From assembly GCF_019801465.1 (NCBI RefSeq), contig NZ_JAHVJA010000001.1, positions 124,001-188,000 of the forward strand: a DNA stretch of 64,000 bases. The letters are read 5' to 3'. This DNA is from Leisingera daeponensis (GTDB taxonomy: Bacteria > Pseudomonadota > Alphaproteobacteria > Rhodobacterales > Rhodobacteraceae). Position numbers and translations under genes: made by a program. Position 1 is the first letter of the stretch, and every line of letters begins with the position of its first letter. Below are positions 35,118 through 44,554 of the stretch, one piece after another. Below the pieces are notes generated by a model. That model was not told where the DNA came from, did no database searches, and was given only the letters and a program-made list of their open reading frames with translations.

Positions 35118-36263
35118 ATGCGAAACTCAACCCGGTCCGAGGTCGATCCCTTCATTGTGATGGATGTGATGGAAGCTGCCCGCAAGGCCGAGGAGGCAGG
35201 CCGCCATATTATCCATATGGAGGTGGGCCAGCCTTCGACCGGGGCGCCGTCAGGGGCGCTAAAGACGCTGGGGAATGCGCTGGAAAACAATGCCTTGGGC
35301 TACACGGTTGCTCTGGGGCTGCCGGAACTGCGCAAGCGGATCGCGAGGCTCTACGGGGACTGGTACAACGTCGATCTGAATCCGGAGCGGGTGATCGTGA
35401 CACCGGGTTCTTCCGGCGCTTTTCTGCTCAGCTTTACCGCACTTTTCGACAGCGGCGACCGGGTCGGCATCGGCGCGCCGGGCTATCCTTCCTACCGGCA
35501 GATCCTGAAAGCGCTGGGGCTGACGCCGGTAGATATCCAGACCGCACCGGAAAACCGGCTGCAGCCGGTTGCGGCGGACCTGAAGGGGCAGGATCTGGCA
35601 GGGCTGATGGTGGCCTCGCCCGCCAACCCGACCGGCACCATGCTGGACCATGCGGCACTGGGCACGCTGATTGATGCGGCCCGGGCAGAAGGTGCCAGCT
35701 TCATCTCGGACGAGATCTATCACGGGCTGGAATATGAGGCGAAGGCAGTGACCGCGCTGGAGCTGACGGATGAATGCTACGTCATTAATTCCTTCTCCAA
35801 GTTCTTCTCGATGACCGGCTGGCGGGTCGGCTGGATGGTGGTGCCCGAGGACCATGTGCGGGTGGTGGAGCGTATCGCCCAGAACATGTTCATCTGCGCG
35901 CCGCACGCCAGCCAGGTGGCGGCGCTGGCCGCGCTGGACTGCGAGGATGAGATGCGGGAGAATCTGGCCGTTTACGCAAAGAACCGCCAGCTGATGCTGG
36001 AGGGGCTGCCCAAGGCCAGATTCACCAAAATCGCGCCGCCCGACGGGGCGTTCTATGTCTATGCAGATGTGTCGGACCTCACGGATGACAGCCGCAGTTT
36101 TGCCGCGGAACTCCTTGAAAAGGCAGGGGTTGCGGTGACGCCGGGGCTGGATTTCGATCCCGTGCGCGGCGCGGCCACGCTGCGGTTCTCCTATGCGCGC
36201 TCCACCGCGGATATCGAGGAAGGGCTGGCACGCCTGGCGCTGTACATGGCCTCGCGCGGGTAA
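35118..36263 (+). CDS. PLP-dependent class I/II aminotransferase
   Basis: Cytoplasmic enzyme of 381 residues in fold type I. Motifs: YTVALGLPELRKRIARLYG, SSGAFLLSFTALFDSGD, Asn170 in SPANPTG, Asp198 and Tyr201 in SDEIYHGLEY, and PLP Lys228 in NSFSKFFSMTGWRVG. The C-terminal Arg in LRFSYARS should bind the substrate carboxylate. It belongs to the aspartate-aminotransferase-like branch, but the amino donor and acceptor cannot be read from the sequence. The start at 35118 has GGGAGA; its promoter must lie inside the divergent M48 gene. Confidence 0.9.
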   Translation: MRNSTRSEVDPFIVMDVMEAARKAEEAGRHIIHMEVGQPSTGAPSGALKTLGNALENNALGYTVALGLPELRKRIARLYGDWYNVDLNPERVIVTPGSSGAFLLSFTALFDSGDRVGIGAPGYPSYRQILKALGLTPVDIQTAPENRLQPVAADLKGQDLAGLMVASPANPTGTMLDHAALGTLIDAARAEGASFISDEIYHGLEYEAKAVTALELTDECYVINSFSKFFSMTGWRVGWMVVPEDHVRVVERIAQNMFICAPHASQVAALAALDCEDEMRENLAVYAKNRQLMLEGLPKARFTKIAPPDGAFYVYADVSDLTDDSRSFAAELLEKAGVAVTPGLDFDPVRGAATLRFSYARSTADIEEGLARLALYMASRG

Positions 36264-36347
36264 GCCGGGGATATCCGCAGAAGGCGGATTTTCAAGTCTG
36301 CGCAAATTGCCTAGTCTGCCGGCCAAAAGACCGGGCAAGGGGCGAGC

Positions 36348-37580
36348 ATGGGCAGAGTGATAATTCTTACCGCATTGATCTGGGCTGCGGCGGCGGGCGC
36401 CTGGGCGCAGTCGGGCAGCAGCGGCTTCAGCGGGCTTGCGCGGATTGATGCTGAAGCCAGCCGGGTGCGCGACGCCGGGCAGGGGGCCGAGATCTCACTG
36501 GGGCTCAGCCAAGGCGTGCCGTACCGCCTGTTTACCCTGGCGGAACCGCCGCGGCTGGTGCTGGACTTTCAGGAAGTCGACTGGACCGGGCTGACGGCGG
36601 ATAAGCTGGTCCAGGGCGAACAGGTCTCTGCCGTGCAATTCGGGACCTATGTGCCCGGCTGGGCGCGGCTGGTGCTGCAGTTGGCGGAACCCATGAAAGT
36701 GGCTTCAGCCGCGATGTCGGTGGATCAGGTCACTGCCGCCGCCCGGCTGGCGGTGACGCTGGAGCCGGTCGCCGCAGAAGAGTTTGCCGCCAGCGCCGGG
36801 GCGCCGCAGGATCCGCGCTGGGACTTGCCCGCGCCGCAGGTGATGGAAGGCAAGACGGAGCGGGACGAGAACGCCCCGCTTCTGGTGATGCTGGATCCTG
36901 GCCACGGCGGCATTGATCCGGGTGCCGAGACTGAACATGGGATCATCGAAAAACACCTGATGCTGCAATTCGCGCGCGAACTGGGCGAGGCGCTGGTGCG
37001 CTCCGGCCAGTTCACCGTGATGATGACCCGGGACGGCGACTATTTTGTCTCTCTGGAGCGCCGTATCGCGATGGCGCATCAGGCCGGAGCTGATGTGTTC
37101 ATATCCCTGCATGCCGACACCATCTCCGAGGGCCGCGCGCACGGCTCCACCGTCTATACATTGTCCAGGGAGGCCTCCGACCAGGCCTCTGCCAAACTGG
37201 CGGAACGGCATCTGCGCGGGGATCTTCTGTCCGGCACCGACCTGAGCCAAGCGGACGACCGGGTGACCGGCGTGATGCTGGACCTGGCCCGGCAGGAAAC
37301 CCAGCCGCGCAGCGACGCGCTGGCTGCGGCGCTGATCGACGGCCTGCGCGGGCAGAAGCGCCCGATCAACAATCGTCCGCTGCGCTCTGCCGGGTTTTCG
37401 GTGCTGAAATCTGCCGATATCCCCTCGGTCCTGGTGGAGATCGGATTCCTGTCCAGCAAGCGCGACCTGAACAATCTGGTGGATGCTGAATGGCGCGCCA
37501 AGGCCGCCCGGGGCATTCTGAACGGATTGATCACCTGGCGCGCCCAGGACGATGCCCGCCGGGCGCTGGTGCGGCAGTAG
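36348..37580 (+). CDS. N-acetylmuramoyl-L-alanine amidase with AMIN domain (AmiC-like)
   Basis: A 410-residue periplasmic hydrolase with a signal peptide (ILTALIWAAAAGAWAQ). An AMIN domain (about 30-135; LSQGVPYRLFTLAEPPRLVL and RLVLQLAEPM) targets peptidoglycan or the septum. The Amidase_3 domain follows from about 175: MLDPGHGGIDPGAETEHG with the first zinc His, Glu in IIEKHL, FISLHADTIS with the second His, and the catalytic Glu in VLVEIGFLSS. It cuts the amide between MurNAc and the stem peptide during cell separation. It precedes the PBP1A gene and prfB, an order often seen in Rhodobacterales. Confidence 0.92.
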   Translation: MGRVIILTALIWAAAAGAWAQSGSSGFSGLARIDAEASRVRDAGQGAEISLGLSQGVPYRLFTLAEPPRLVLDFQEVDWTGLTADKLVQGEQVSAVQFGTYVPGWARLVLQLAEPMKVASAAMSVDQVTAAARLAVTLEPVAAEEFAASAGAPQDPRWDLPAPQVMEGKTERDENAPLLVMLDPGHGGIDPGAETEHGIIEKHLMLQFARELGEALVRSGQFTVMMTRDGDYFVSLERRIAMAHQAGADVFISLHADTISEGRAHGSTVYTLSREASDQASAKLAERHLRGDLLSGTDLSQADDRVTGVMLDLARQETQPRSDALAAALIDGLRGQKRPINNRPLRSAGFSVLKSADIPSVLVEIGFLSSKRDLNNLVDAEWRAKAARGILNGLITWRAQDDARRALVRQ

Positions 37581-37688
37581 GCATAATCGTGCCAGTTTTC
37601 CGGGGGCGGGGCGCTTTCCCGCCCGGGGTGCGGTGAAATCTGGCAGGATTTTCCCACCCCTCCCGGCGCTAACCCTCCCTTTCCCGTT

Positions 37689-37717
37689 TTGACGCGGGCG
37701 GTTGCCGCACCTATATA
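37689..37717 (+). promoter_or_regulatory. Promoter of the PBP1A gene
   Basis: TTGACG (37689-37694) and TATATA (37712-37717) with a 17-base spacer, 30 bases before the GTG start. A strong housekeeping match. Confidence 0.65.
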
Positions 37718-37747
37718 GGCGGCACCCCGCGTGAAAGGCCAACATCC

Positions 37748-40249
37748 GTGCTCAGGTTCATACTTTCTTTCTTCGGCTCTATTTTCAGCACCATCACCCT
37801 TGGCGTGGCGATGGTGGCGCTGACCATTGGGGCGGTGTTCTGGATTTACGGCCGCGACCTGCCAAGCCATGAGTCGCTGGCCCAGTACCAGCCGCCGACG
37901 ATCAGCCGGATCTATTCAGGCGAAGGCCATCTAATCGATGAATTCGCCAAGGAGCGGCGCCTGTTCACCCCGTCGGCGGAAATCCCGGATCTGGTGAAGC
38001 AGGCCTTCATCTCGGCCGAGGACAAGAACTTCTACAGCCATTCAGGCTATGACGCCCGCGGCATCGCCGCCGCGGCGATCGAGGCGGTGCGCTCACGCGG
38101 GCAGAACGTGCGCGGCGCCTCCACCATCACCCAGCAGGTGATGAAGAACTTCCTGCTGTCCGGCGACCGACGGGCCGAGCGCAAGATCAAGGAAATCATC
38201 CTCGCCACCCGGCTCGAGGAAACGCTCGACAAGGAGCGGATCCTGGAATTGTACCTGAATGAGATTTTCCTCGGTCAGAACTCCTATGGCGTGACCGCCG
38301 CGGCGCAGACCTATTTCAACAAGACCCTGGGCGAGCTGGCCCCGCATGAGGCGGCGACCCTTGCCGCGATGCCCAAGGCGCCGTCCGACTACCATCCGGT
38401 GCGCCAGAAGGAGCGCCTGCTGGCGCGGCGCAACTACGTGCTGCGGGAGATGCGCGAGAACGGGTATATTTCCAAGGACGTTTATGAGGTTGAGGTGGCG
38501 CAGCCGCTGCGCTCGGTCCAGAACGGCGATTTCGAGGGCTTCCGAACCACGCTGCCGCCGCGCGACTACTTCACCGACGAAATCCGGCGGCAGCTGACTG
38601 AGGATTTCGGCGAGGGCGAGTTCTTCACCGGCGGCTTTACCGTGCGCGCCACCATCGACCACGAGATGCAGGCCGAAGCAGCGCTGGCGATGCGCGGCGG
38701 GCTGGAGAAATACGACCGCTCGCGCGGGAAATGGCGCGGCACCGGAGTGACGCTGTCCGAGGAGCAGCTGAAGGACGAGGCGGCCTGGCGCGCGGCGCTG
38801 GAAGCCGCCGATGTGCCGCGTGACATCGTTCTGGGCGGCCGCTGGTATCCGGCGGTGGTGCTGGAGGTCGGCAGCGAAAGCCTGACCGTCGGCGTCGAGA
38901 ACAGCGAAGGCACCGGCTCTGTGCCTCGGTCCGACATCAAGTGGATGAAGGGCAGTTTCGCCGACAATTTCACACGCGGCGACGTGGTGCTGGTCAGGGC
39001 TGAAAAGAAGGACGATGCCTTCAGCCACTGGTCGCTGCGCCAGGTGCCGGAAGTGCAGGGCGGCTTTGTCGCGATGGACGTGAACTCCGGCCGGGTTCTG
39101 GCGATGCAGGGGGGCTTCTCCTACCAGCATTCGGTGTTCAACCGCGCCACCCAGGCGATGCGCCAGCCGGGCTCCAGCTTCAAACCTTTCGTCTATGCGG
39201 CGGCGCTGGACAGCGGCTACAGCCCGGCGACCATCGTCGTCGACGCCCCGATCGAGATCAACACGCCGCAGGGACTGTGGCGGCCCAAGAACTCCACCAA
39301 CAAGTTCTACGGGCCGACGCCTTTGCGCACCGGCATCGAGATGAGCCGGAACCTGATGACCATCCGCCTGGCGCAGGAGGTCGGGATGCCGGTGGTGGCG
39401 GGCTACGCCGAGCGCTTTGGCGTTTATGACAACATGGGTCCGTTCCTGGCCAACTCGCTGGGGTCTGAGGAAACCACGCTCTACAAGATGGTGGCGGCCT
39501 ATGCGATGTTCGCCAACGGCGGCGAGCGGGTGCAGCCGACACTGGTGGACCGGGTGCAGGACCGCTTCGGCAAGACCATCTACCGCCATGACGACCGCGA
39601 CTGCGTGGATTGCTCGGACCCGGCATTGGCGCCCGGTCAGGCGCCGCGCATCGTCACAGATCGCGAGCAGGTGATGGACCCGATCACCGCCTATCAGCTG
39701 ACTTCCATGATGAAGGGGGTGGTGGACCGCGGCACGGCGTCGAGCGTGATCAACCTGCCGGTGCCCACCGCGGGCAAGACCGGCACTACCAACGATTCCC
39801 GCGATGTCTGGTTTGTCGGCTTCACCTCTAACATCGTGGCAGGCTGCTACATGGGGTTCGACCAGCCCCGCCCGATGGGCCGCGGCGCCTATGGCGGGAC
39901 CATGTGCGGTCCGGTGTTCCAGCAGTTCATGAAGAAGGCGACCGAGAAATTCGGCGGCGGCCCGTTCGAAGTGCCGGAGGGCGGCCATTTCATCAAGATC
40001 GACCGCTACACCGGCGCCCGGCTGCCGGACAATGCGTCCGGGCCCTATGTGGTGGCGGAGTATTTCCGGGATGGCGCGGAGCCGATCTTCGGCCTCACTT
40101 ATGACGGCGGCTTTGCGATGGGATCGAACCTGCCGCTGATCGAAGAGGTGCAGCAATCGGGCCGCAAGGTCACCACCTCCAGCGGCGGCACTGCGGTGCT
40201 GGGGCCCAAGGCGACCTTCGGCACCGTTAGCTCCGGCGGGCTTTACTAA
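37748..40249 (+). CDS. mrcA: Penicillin-binding protein 1A
   Basis: Class A bifunctional murein synthase of 833 residues with one N-terminal membrane anchor (about 8-32). The glycosyltransferase domain has [19 protein letters not shown] with the catalytic Glu, [15 protein letters not shown] and [12 protein letters not shown]. An extra OB-like region lies between the domains (about 300-420). The transpeptidase has the nucleophile Ser in [13 protein letters not shown], the SRN motif in MSRNLMT, and [13 protein letters not shown]. The start is a GTG after AAAGG. It lies between the amidase and prfB. Confidence 0.94.
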   Translation: MLRFILSFFGSIFSTITLGVAMVALTIGAVFWIYGRDLPSHESLAQYQPPTISRIYSGEGHLIDEFAKERRLFTPSAEIPDLVKQAFISAEDKNFYSHSGYDARGIAAAAIEAVRSRGQNVRGASTITQQVMKNFLLSGDRRAERKIKEIILATRLEETLDKERILELYLNEIFLGQNSYGVTAAAQTYFNKTLGELAPHEAATLAAMPKAPSDYHPVRQKERLLARRNYVLREMRENGYISKDVYEVEVAQPLRSVQNGDFEGFRTTLPPRDYFTDEIRRQLTEDFGEGEFFTGGFTVRATIDHEMQAEAALAMRGGLEKYDRSRGKWRGTGVTLSEEQLKDEAAWRAALEAADVPRDIVLGGRWYPAVVLEVGSESLTVGVENSEGTGSVPRSDIKWMKGSFADNFTRGDVVLVRAEKKDDAFSHWSLRQVPEVQGGFVAMDVNSGRVLAMQGGFSYQHSVFNRATQAMRQPGSSFKPFVYAAALDSGYSPATIVVDAPIEINTPQGLWRPKNSTNKFYGPTPLRTGIEMSRNLMTIRLAQEVGMPVVAGYAERFGVYDNMGPFLANSLGSEETTLYKMVAAYAMFANGGERVQPTLVDRVQDRFGKTIYRHDDRDCVDCSDPALAPGQAPRIVTDREQVMDPITAYQLTSMMKGVVDRGTASSVINLPVPTAGKTGTTNDSRDVWFVGFTSNIVAGCYMGFDQPRPMGRGAYGGTMCGPVFQQFMKKATEKFGGGPFEVPEGGHFIKIDRYTGARLPDNASGPYVVAEYFRDGAEPIFGLTYDGGFAMGSNLPLIEEVQQSGRKVTTSSGGTAVLGPKATFGTVSSGGLY

Positions 40250-40340
40250 CCTGCTTCTGCAAAGGCTCCCGTGCGCCGCTTGCCCGCGGCGCGCGGGTGG
40301 TTTATCACGCAAGCCTGACAAGAGATTTCAAGGAACTGAA

Positions 40341-41468
40341 ATGCGCGCGGAAACCCAGAATATCGTCGCAGACATCGAGAAATCGCTGGAGCTTCTGGCC
40401 CAGCGAATGAACTGGGAAACCGCCGAATACCGGCTGGAGGAGTTCAACGCGCGCGTTGAGGATCCGAACCTGTGGGACGACCCGGAGGCGGCGCAGAAGC
40501 TGATGCGCGAGCGCCAGGCGCTGGTTGATTCGATTGAAACCTACAAGGGAATCCAGCAGGACCTGTCCGACAATATCGAGCTGATCGAGCTGGGCGAGAT
40601 GGAAGACGACGCCGAGGTCATCAAGGACGCCGAGGCGGCCCTGGCGGCGCTGAAAGAGAAAGCGGCCGAGAAGGAGCTGGAAGCGCTGCTGGACGGTGAG
40701 GCCGATGCCAATGACACCTTCCTGGAGATCAACGCAGGCGCCGGCGGCACCGAAAGCTGCGACTGGGCCTCGATGCTGGCGCGGATGTACGTGCGCTGGG
40801 CCGAGAAGAAAGGCTACAAGGTCGAGCTGCAATCCGAGAGCGCGGGCGACGAGGCGGGCATCAAATCCGCCGCCTACAAGATTTCCGGCCACAACGCCTA
40901 TGGCTGGCTGAAGTCCGAGAGCGGCGTGCACCGGCTGGTGCGGATCTCGCCCTACGACTCGGCGGCCAAGCGGCATACCTCGTTCAGCTCAGTCTGGGTC
41001 TACCCGGTGGTGGACGACAATATCGAGATCGAGGTGAACCCGGCCGACATCCGCGTCGACACCTACCGTTCCTCGGGCGCCGGCGGCCAGCACGTTAACA
41101 CCACCGACTCGGCGGTGCGGATCACCCACATGCCGACCGGCATCGTGGTGACCTCGTCCGAGAAATCCCAGCACCAGAACCGCGATATTGCCATGAAGGC
41201 GCTGAAATCGCGCCTATACCAGATGGAACTGGACCGCCGCAACGCCGCCATCAACGAGGCGCATGAGGCCAAGGGCGATGCGGGCTGGGGCAACCAGATC
41301 CGCTCCTATGTGCTGCAGCCCTACCAGATGGTGAAAGACCTGCGCACCCAGCATGAGACTTCCGACACCAAGGGCGTTCTGGACGGCGACCTCGACGGTT
41401 TCATGGCCGCCACCCTGGCGCTGAATGTTTCCGGCAAAAGCCGCGCCGACGCGCAGGCCGAGGACTGA
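40341..41468 (+). CDS. prfB: Peptide chain release factor 2
   Basis: Recognises UGA and UAA stop codons; 375 residues. The GGQ motif is in [13 protein letters not shown]. The stop-codon-reading tripeptide is Ser-Pro-Tyr in [15 protein letters not shown], whereas E. coli RF2 has Ser-Pro-Phe. The reading frame is continuous: there is no in-frame UGA with an upstream CTTT slip site near codon 25, so the programmed frameshift used by E. coli and many bacteria is absent. The start at 40341 follows AAGGA. A good terminator lies 48 bases downstream. Confidence 0.96.
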   Translation: MRAETQNIVADIEKSLELLAQRMNWETAEYRLEEFNARVEDPNLWDDPEAAQKLMRERQALVDSIETYKGIQQDLSDNIELIELGEMEDDAEVIKDAEAALAALKEKAAEKELEALLDGEADANDTFLEINAGAGGTESCDWASMLARMYVRWAEKKGYKVELQSESAGDEAGIKSAAYKISGHNAYGWLKSESGVHRLVRISPYDSAAKRHTSFSSVWVYPVVDDNIEIEVNPADIRVDTYRSSGAGGQHVNTTDSAVRITHMPTGIVVTSSEKSQHQNRDIAMKALKSRLYQMELDRRNAAINEAHEAKGDAGWGNQIRSYVLQPYQMVKDLRTQHETSDTKGVLDGDLDGFMAATLALNVSGKSRADAQAED

Positions 41469-41516
41469 CTCCGCCGCTGCCCGGGCGGGGCAGCCGGATT
41501 TCCGGTGAAATGCGTG

Positions 41517-41546
41517 AAAAGGGCTGCCGGTGCGGGCGGCCCTTTT
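41517..41546 (+). terminator. Terminator of prfB
   Basis: AAAAGGGCTGCC (41517-41528) pairs with GGCGGCCCTTTT (41535-41546) with one G-T pair; the T run closes the stem and continues. It lies 48 bases after the prfB stop. Confidence 0.8.
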
Positions 41547-41716
41547 CCGTATACCGGCACGGGCTGCCGCTAAATCATGCATCTGCAAGGCATTTTATAA
41601 TCCTGGTTTCGCGGCTAGGCTGAACGGACTCATTTTGATTGCTGCAATCGGACACGAAGCCGAACAGCCGGGAGACGCCGGCGGGGCAGGCCTGCCAGAG
41701 GGGAGAACAGAGCGCG

Positions 41717-42487
41717 ATGAGCACAGAAAAGCCGTTTGGCGTACCGCCGCTGCGGCCTGTCACGACGCAAATGCTGTTTGAGGCGCTGCGCCGCGGCTGG
41801 GAGGATTTCCGCAAGAAGCCGCTGTACGGGCTGTTCTTTGCGGCGGTTTATGTGCTGGCGGGCTGGGTAATGGCCTGGATCACCGTGCACACCGGCACCA
41901 CGTACTGGCTGGTTCTGGCAGCTATCGGCTTCCCGCTGATCGGCCCCTTTGCCGCGGTCGGCCTCTATGAGGTGTCGCACCGGCTGGAGCAGGGTAGGGG
42001 AATTGCGGTCGGCCGGATTCTGGGTGTCGTGCTGCAGCAGAGCCGCCGCCAGCTGCCGTCGATCTGCGCCATCATCGTGGTGGTGTTCCTGTTCTGGTTC
42101 TTTCTGGGCCACATGATCTTTGCCCTGTTCATGGGGCACGCCACCATGACCAACATCTCGACCTCGGCCGAAGTGTTCCTGACCGTCAACGGCCTGGCCA
42201 TGCTGACGGTCGGCACAGTTGTGGGAGCGCTGTTTGCGCTGTTGCTTTACATGATCACGGTGATCGCGCTGCCGCTGCTTCTGGATCGCGAGGTGGACTT
42301 CGTCACTGCCATGATCACCAGTTTCCAGTACGTGCAGCAGAATTTCATCGTGATGATGATCTGGGCCGCCACAATCGCCATTCTGACCTTTGCGGCGCTG
42401 CTGCCTTGGTTCCTGGGGCTGTTTCTTGTGCTGCCGCTGCTCGGCCACGCCACCTGGCACATCTACCGGCTGGCTGGCGCCAGTTAG
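41717..42487 (+). CDS. Polytopic membrane protein of the DUF2189 type
   Basis: A 256-residue inner-membrane protein with about six hydrophobic segments (about 41-60, 66-88, 119-142, 153-180, 205-225 and 230-248). The N-terminal cytoplasmic part has [20 protein letters not shown], typical of the DUF2189 family, and later [20 protein letters not shown]. Function of the family is unknown. The ATG at 41717 has GGGAGA upstream. It is convergent with the XRE regulator, with two bases between the stop codons. Confidence 0.85.
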   Translation: MSTEKPFGVPPLRPVTTQMLFEALRRGWEDFRKKPLYGLFFAAVYVLAGWVMAWITVHTGTTYWLVLAAIGFPLIGPFAAVGLYEVSHRLEQGRGIAVGRILGVVLQQSRRQLPSICAIIVVVFLFWFFLGHMIFALFMGHATMTNISTSAEVFLTVNGLAMLTVGTVVGALFALLLYMITVIALPLLLDREVDFVTAMITSFQYVQQNFIVMMIWAATIAILTFAALLPWFLGLFLVLPLLGHATWHIYRLAGAS

Positions 42488-42489
42488 CG

Positions 42490-43287
42490 TCAGCGGAAAG
42501 GCTGGCCGGTGTTCAGCAGGCGCCGGTGGAAGGGCAGAAGCGCATTTTCATCTGCAAAACCCGCGCTGCGGGCGGCCGCCAAAACCTGGCCGGTGTCACG
42601 GCCCAAATGCTCATAGACCATCCGCGTCACCCGTTCACCGGCGCCGTTTTCGCGGACGGTGCGGGCCACGTATCCGGACCAGAAGTTGTTCTCCAGCGAT
42701 GCCGCCCGCGCCAGGTAGTTGAAAGAGTAGGTCATTGCCTTGCGCCGCGCGATGACAAAGGCGACACCATCCTCGTGGCCGCTGATGTAGCCGCGGAACT
42801 CCCGCACGCCGGGAGTGGCAGGAAGGCCCTGGCTCAGCATTGCCTCCTTGGCTTCGAACCCCTTGATATAGGTGACGCCCTCTGCCCGGAAGACGTAGAC
42901 CAGGCCGATCACGAACTTCTCTTCGTTAATAAAACTGCGGCGGGTGAAGCGGTAGAAACCGGAGGGAAAGAACTCCTCCGTCAGCTGCTGCACGCCGTGG
43001 CCGAGGAAATCTGCCAGAAAGGCGCCGTTTACAACCTGGCCGGCCTTGGAAAGCGTGTCCACCGGGTCCAGAAGAATACGCGCATCGACGTCAAAGAAAC
43101 GGCAGATGCGGTCCAGAACATCCGGCCGCGGAAAACTCTCGCCGGAGAGGTAGCGGTTGAATTGGGTGCGGTTGATGCCCAGCTGGCGAGACAGTTCCGA
43201 AATGGACGGGTATTGCCGCGCAAGCTGACGCAAATTTGCGCCAAACATGTTCCTCAAGTCGGCTGGGGAGCGGTTCTGGCTGTTCAT
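42490..43287 (-). CDS. XRE-family transcriptional regulator
   Basis: A 265-residue cytoplasmic protein. Residues about 15-70 form a Cro-type helix-turn-helix (LRQLARQYPSISELSRQLGI and NRTQFNRYLSGESFPRP). The 190-residue C-terminal part, starting FPSGFYRFTRRSFINEEKF, is a sensor-like region I do not recognise; it has strand blocks such as GLVYVFRAEGVTYIKGFEA and ISGHEDGVAFVIARRKAM. Long XRE regulators of this kind often sense small ligands. Its target is not obvious; the neighbouring small gene at 43523 is divergent and could be a target. Confidence 0.82.
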   Translation of the reverse strand: MNSQNRSPADLRNMFGANLRQLARQYPSISELSRQLGINRTQFNRYLSGESFPRPDVLDRICRFFDVDARILLDPVDTLSKAGQVVNGAFLADFLGHGVQQLTEEFFPSGFYRFTRRSFINEEKFVIGLVYVFRAEGVTYIKGFEAKEAMLSQGLPATPGVREFRGYISGHEDGVAFVIARRKAMTYSFNYLARAASLENNFWSGYVARTVRENGAGERVTRMVYEHLGRDTGQVLAAARSAGFADENALLPFHRRLLNTGQPFR

Positions 43288-43522
43288 TCCGGGTCCTGAC
43301 GGTTCCGCTTTTACGTAGAATTTTCCCCTTTTGCCGGTAACTTATGCCAGTTTCCGGCATCGGCATAGCTGCCCTCGCAGCCCTTGTGCGTCAGGGGTGT
43401 CGCTAATTCACGTCAGGAGGCTAGTCAAACTGACACAAAATGCAATAGCGAAACCCGATTTTTGTCATGTTGGCGTCAGCTCAATTGGTCCAGAATTAAC
43501 GTGCGGCAATACGAGGACTGGT

Positions 43523-43879
43523 ATGATTGGAGTCATTTTATGGAGTGACGCCCCCCTGACCAAAGCCGTGATCTGGTGCGATGACCAGGGGGACCTTGCT
43601 TTTTTCTCAAACAAGGCCGGGGTCGACTTTCCGGAGTTGCATCCGGGGGACTGGGTTGAGTTTGATATAACCTTGAGTGGTAATATCAGGGTTGCGGAAA
43701 ATCTTGCGATCGTGATGGAGCAGGGCAGCCCGGGTCTGGCAGACCGGCTGTGCGCCACCGCAGACTGCGGCGGATCGGCTGAAGAAGCCCGCGAGCAGGA
43801 GCAGAAGGTTGTTCTGTTCCCGCTGCAAGCAGCAAAAGAGCGGCGCGTATCCGCGCCGCTGCAGTTCGTTCAAATGTAG
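43523..43879 (+). CDS. Small hypothetical protein with OB-fold-like pattern
   Basis: A 118-residue soluble protein. The first 70 residues (VILWSDAPLTKAVIWCDDQG, LAFFSNKAGVDFPEL, HPGDWVEFDITLSGNIRVAE) have a strand pattern reminiscent of cold-shock OB folds: FF near the RNP1 position, then PGDWVEFDI and NLAIV. The usual RNP motifs are not present, so this is only a resemblance. The tail after 75 is charged (SAEEAREQEQKVVLFPL). GAGG stands seven bases before the ATG at 43523. It is divergent from the XRE regulator and convergent with ilvH. Confidence 0.6.
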   Translation: MIGVILWSDAPLTKAVIWCDDQGDLAFFSNKAGVDFPELHPGDWVEFDITLSGNIRVAENLAIVMEQGSPGLADRLCATADCGGSAEEAREQEQKVVLFPLQAAKERRVSAPLQFVQM

Positions 43880-43908
43880 CGCCAGCCCGGTTCGGGGAGG
43901 CAGCAGGA

Positions 43909-44469
43909 TCAGTTGCCGCGCAGCAGGGCGGCAACACCGGTGCGGGCGATCTCGCTCAGGCCGAGCGGGCGCATCAGATCGGCGAAGGCATCGATCTTTT
44001 CCGGCGCACCGGTGATTTCAAAGACAAAGCTGTTCAGGGTGCTGTCGACGACGTTGGCGCGGAAGATATCCGCCAGCCTCAGCGCTTCGACGCGCTTGTC
44101 GCCTTCACCGGCCACCTTCAGGATCGCCAGCTCGCGCTCCACGGCAGCGCCCTCGACCGTCAAGTCATGCACGTCGCGGACCGACACGATGCGGCCGAGC
44201 TGCGCCTTGATCTGTTCGATCACCTGCGGGGTGCCGGTGGTGACAATGGTGATGCGGCTGAGGTGGCCGGTATGGTCCACCTCCGCCACAGTCAGGCTTT
44301 CGATGTTGTAGCCGCGGCCGGAGAAAAGCCCGATGACGCGGGCGAGGACGCCGGGTTCGTTTTCCACCAGCACCGCAATGGTGTGCCGCTCCTGCACGTC
44401 CGAAAACGTCGGGCGCAGGTTGTAGGCGGAATGGCGGTTGGAGCCTTTTTTGATGTGTAGGGCAGACAT
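43909..44469 (-). CDS. ilvH: Acetolactate synthase small (regulatory) subunit
   Basis: A 186-residue subunit that activates the catalytic subunit and gives valine feedback. An ACT domain (about 30-100) starts HTIAVLVENEPGVLARVIGL with the Asn/Gly valine-site segment FSGRGYNIESLTVAEV. The C-terminal domain (about 105-186) includes LKVAGEGDKRVEALRLADIF. Length is normal for IlvH. The start at 44469 is preferred; an upstream ATG at 44508 adds a basic leader. It follows the large subunit on the same strand with 85 bases between, forming an ilvIH operon under the attenuator. Confidence 0.94.
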   Translation of the reverse strand: MSALHIKKGSNRHSAYNLRPTFSDVQERHTIAVLVENEPGVLARVIGLFSGRGYNIESLTVAEVDHTGHLSRITIVTTGTPQVIEQIKAQLGRIVSVRDVHDLTVEGAAVERELAILKVAGEGDKRVEALRLADIFRANVVDSTLNSFVFEITGAPEKIDAFADLMRPLGLSEIARTGVAALLRGN

Positions 44470-44554
44470 TCGTGGTCTTCCTCTCGTATGTCGCTGCCTG
44501 AAGGACACGGGCTTTCAGGCGAATTCCTCGAAGAAACTTGCGGCGCTGCCGCGG

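Noticed and set aside
40341-40440. Programmed frameshift in prfB
   Set aside because: No in-frame TGA or slippery site near codon 25; frame is continuous.
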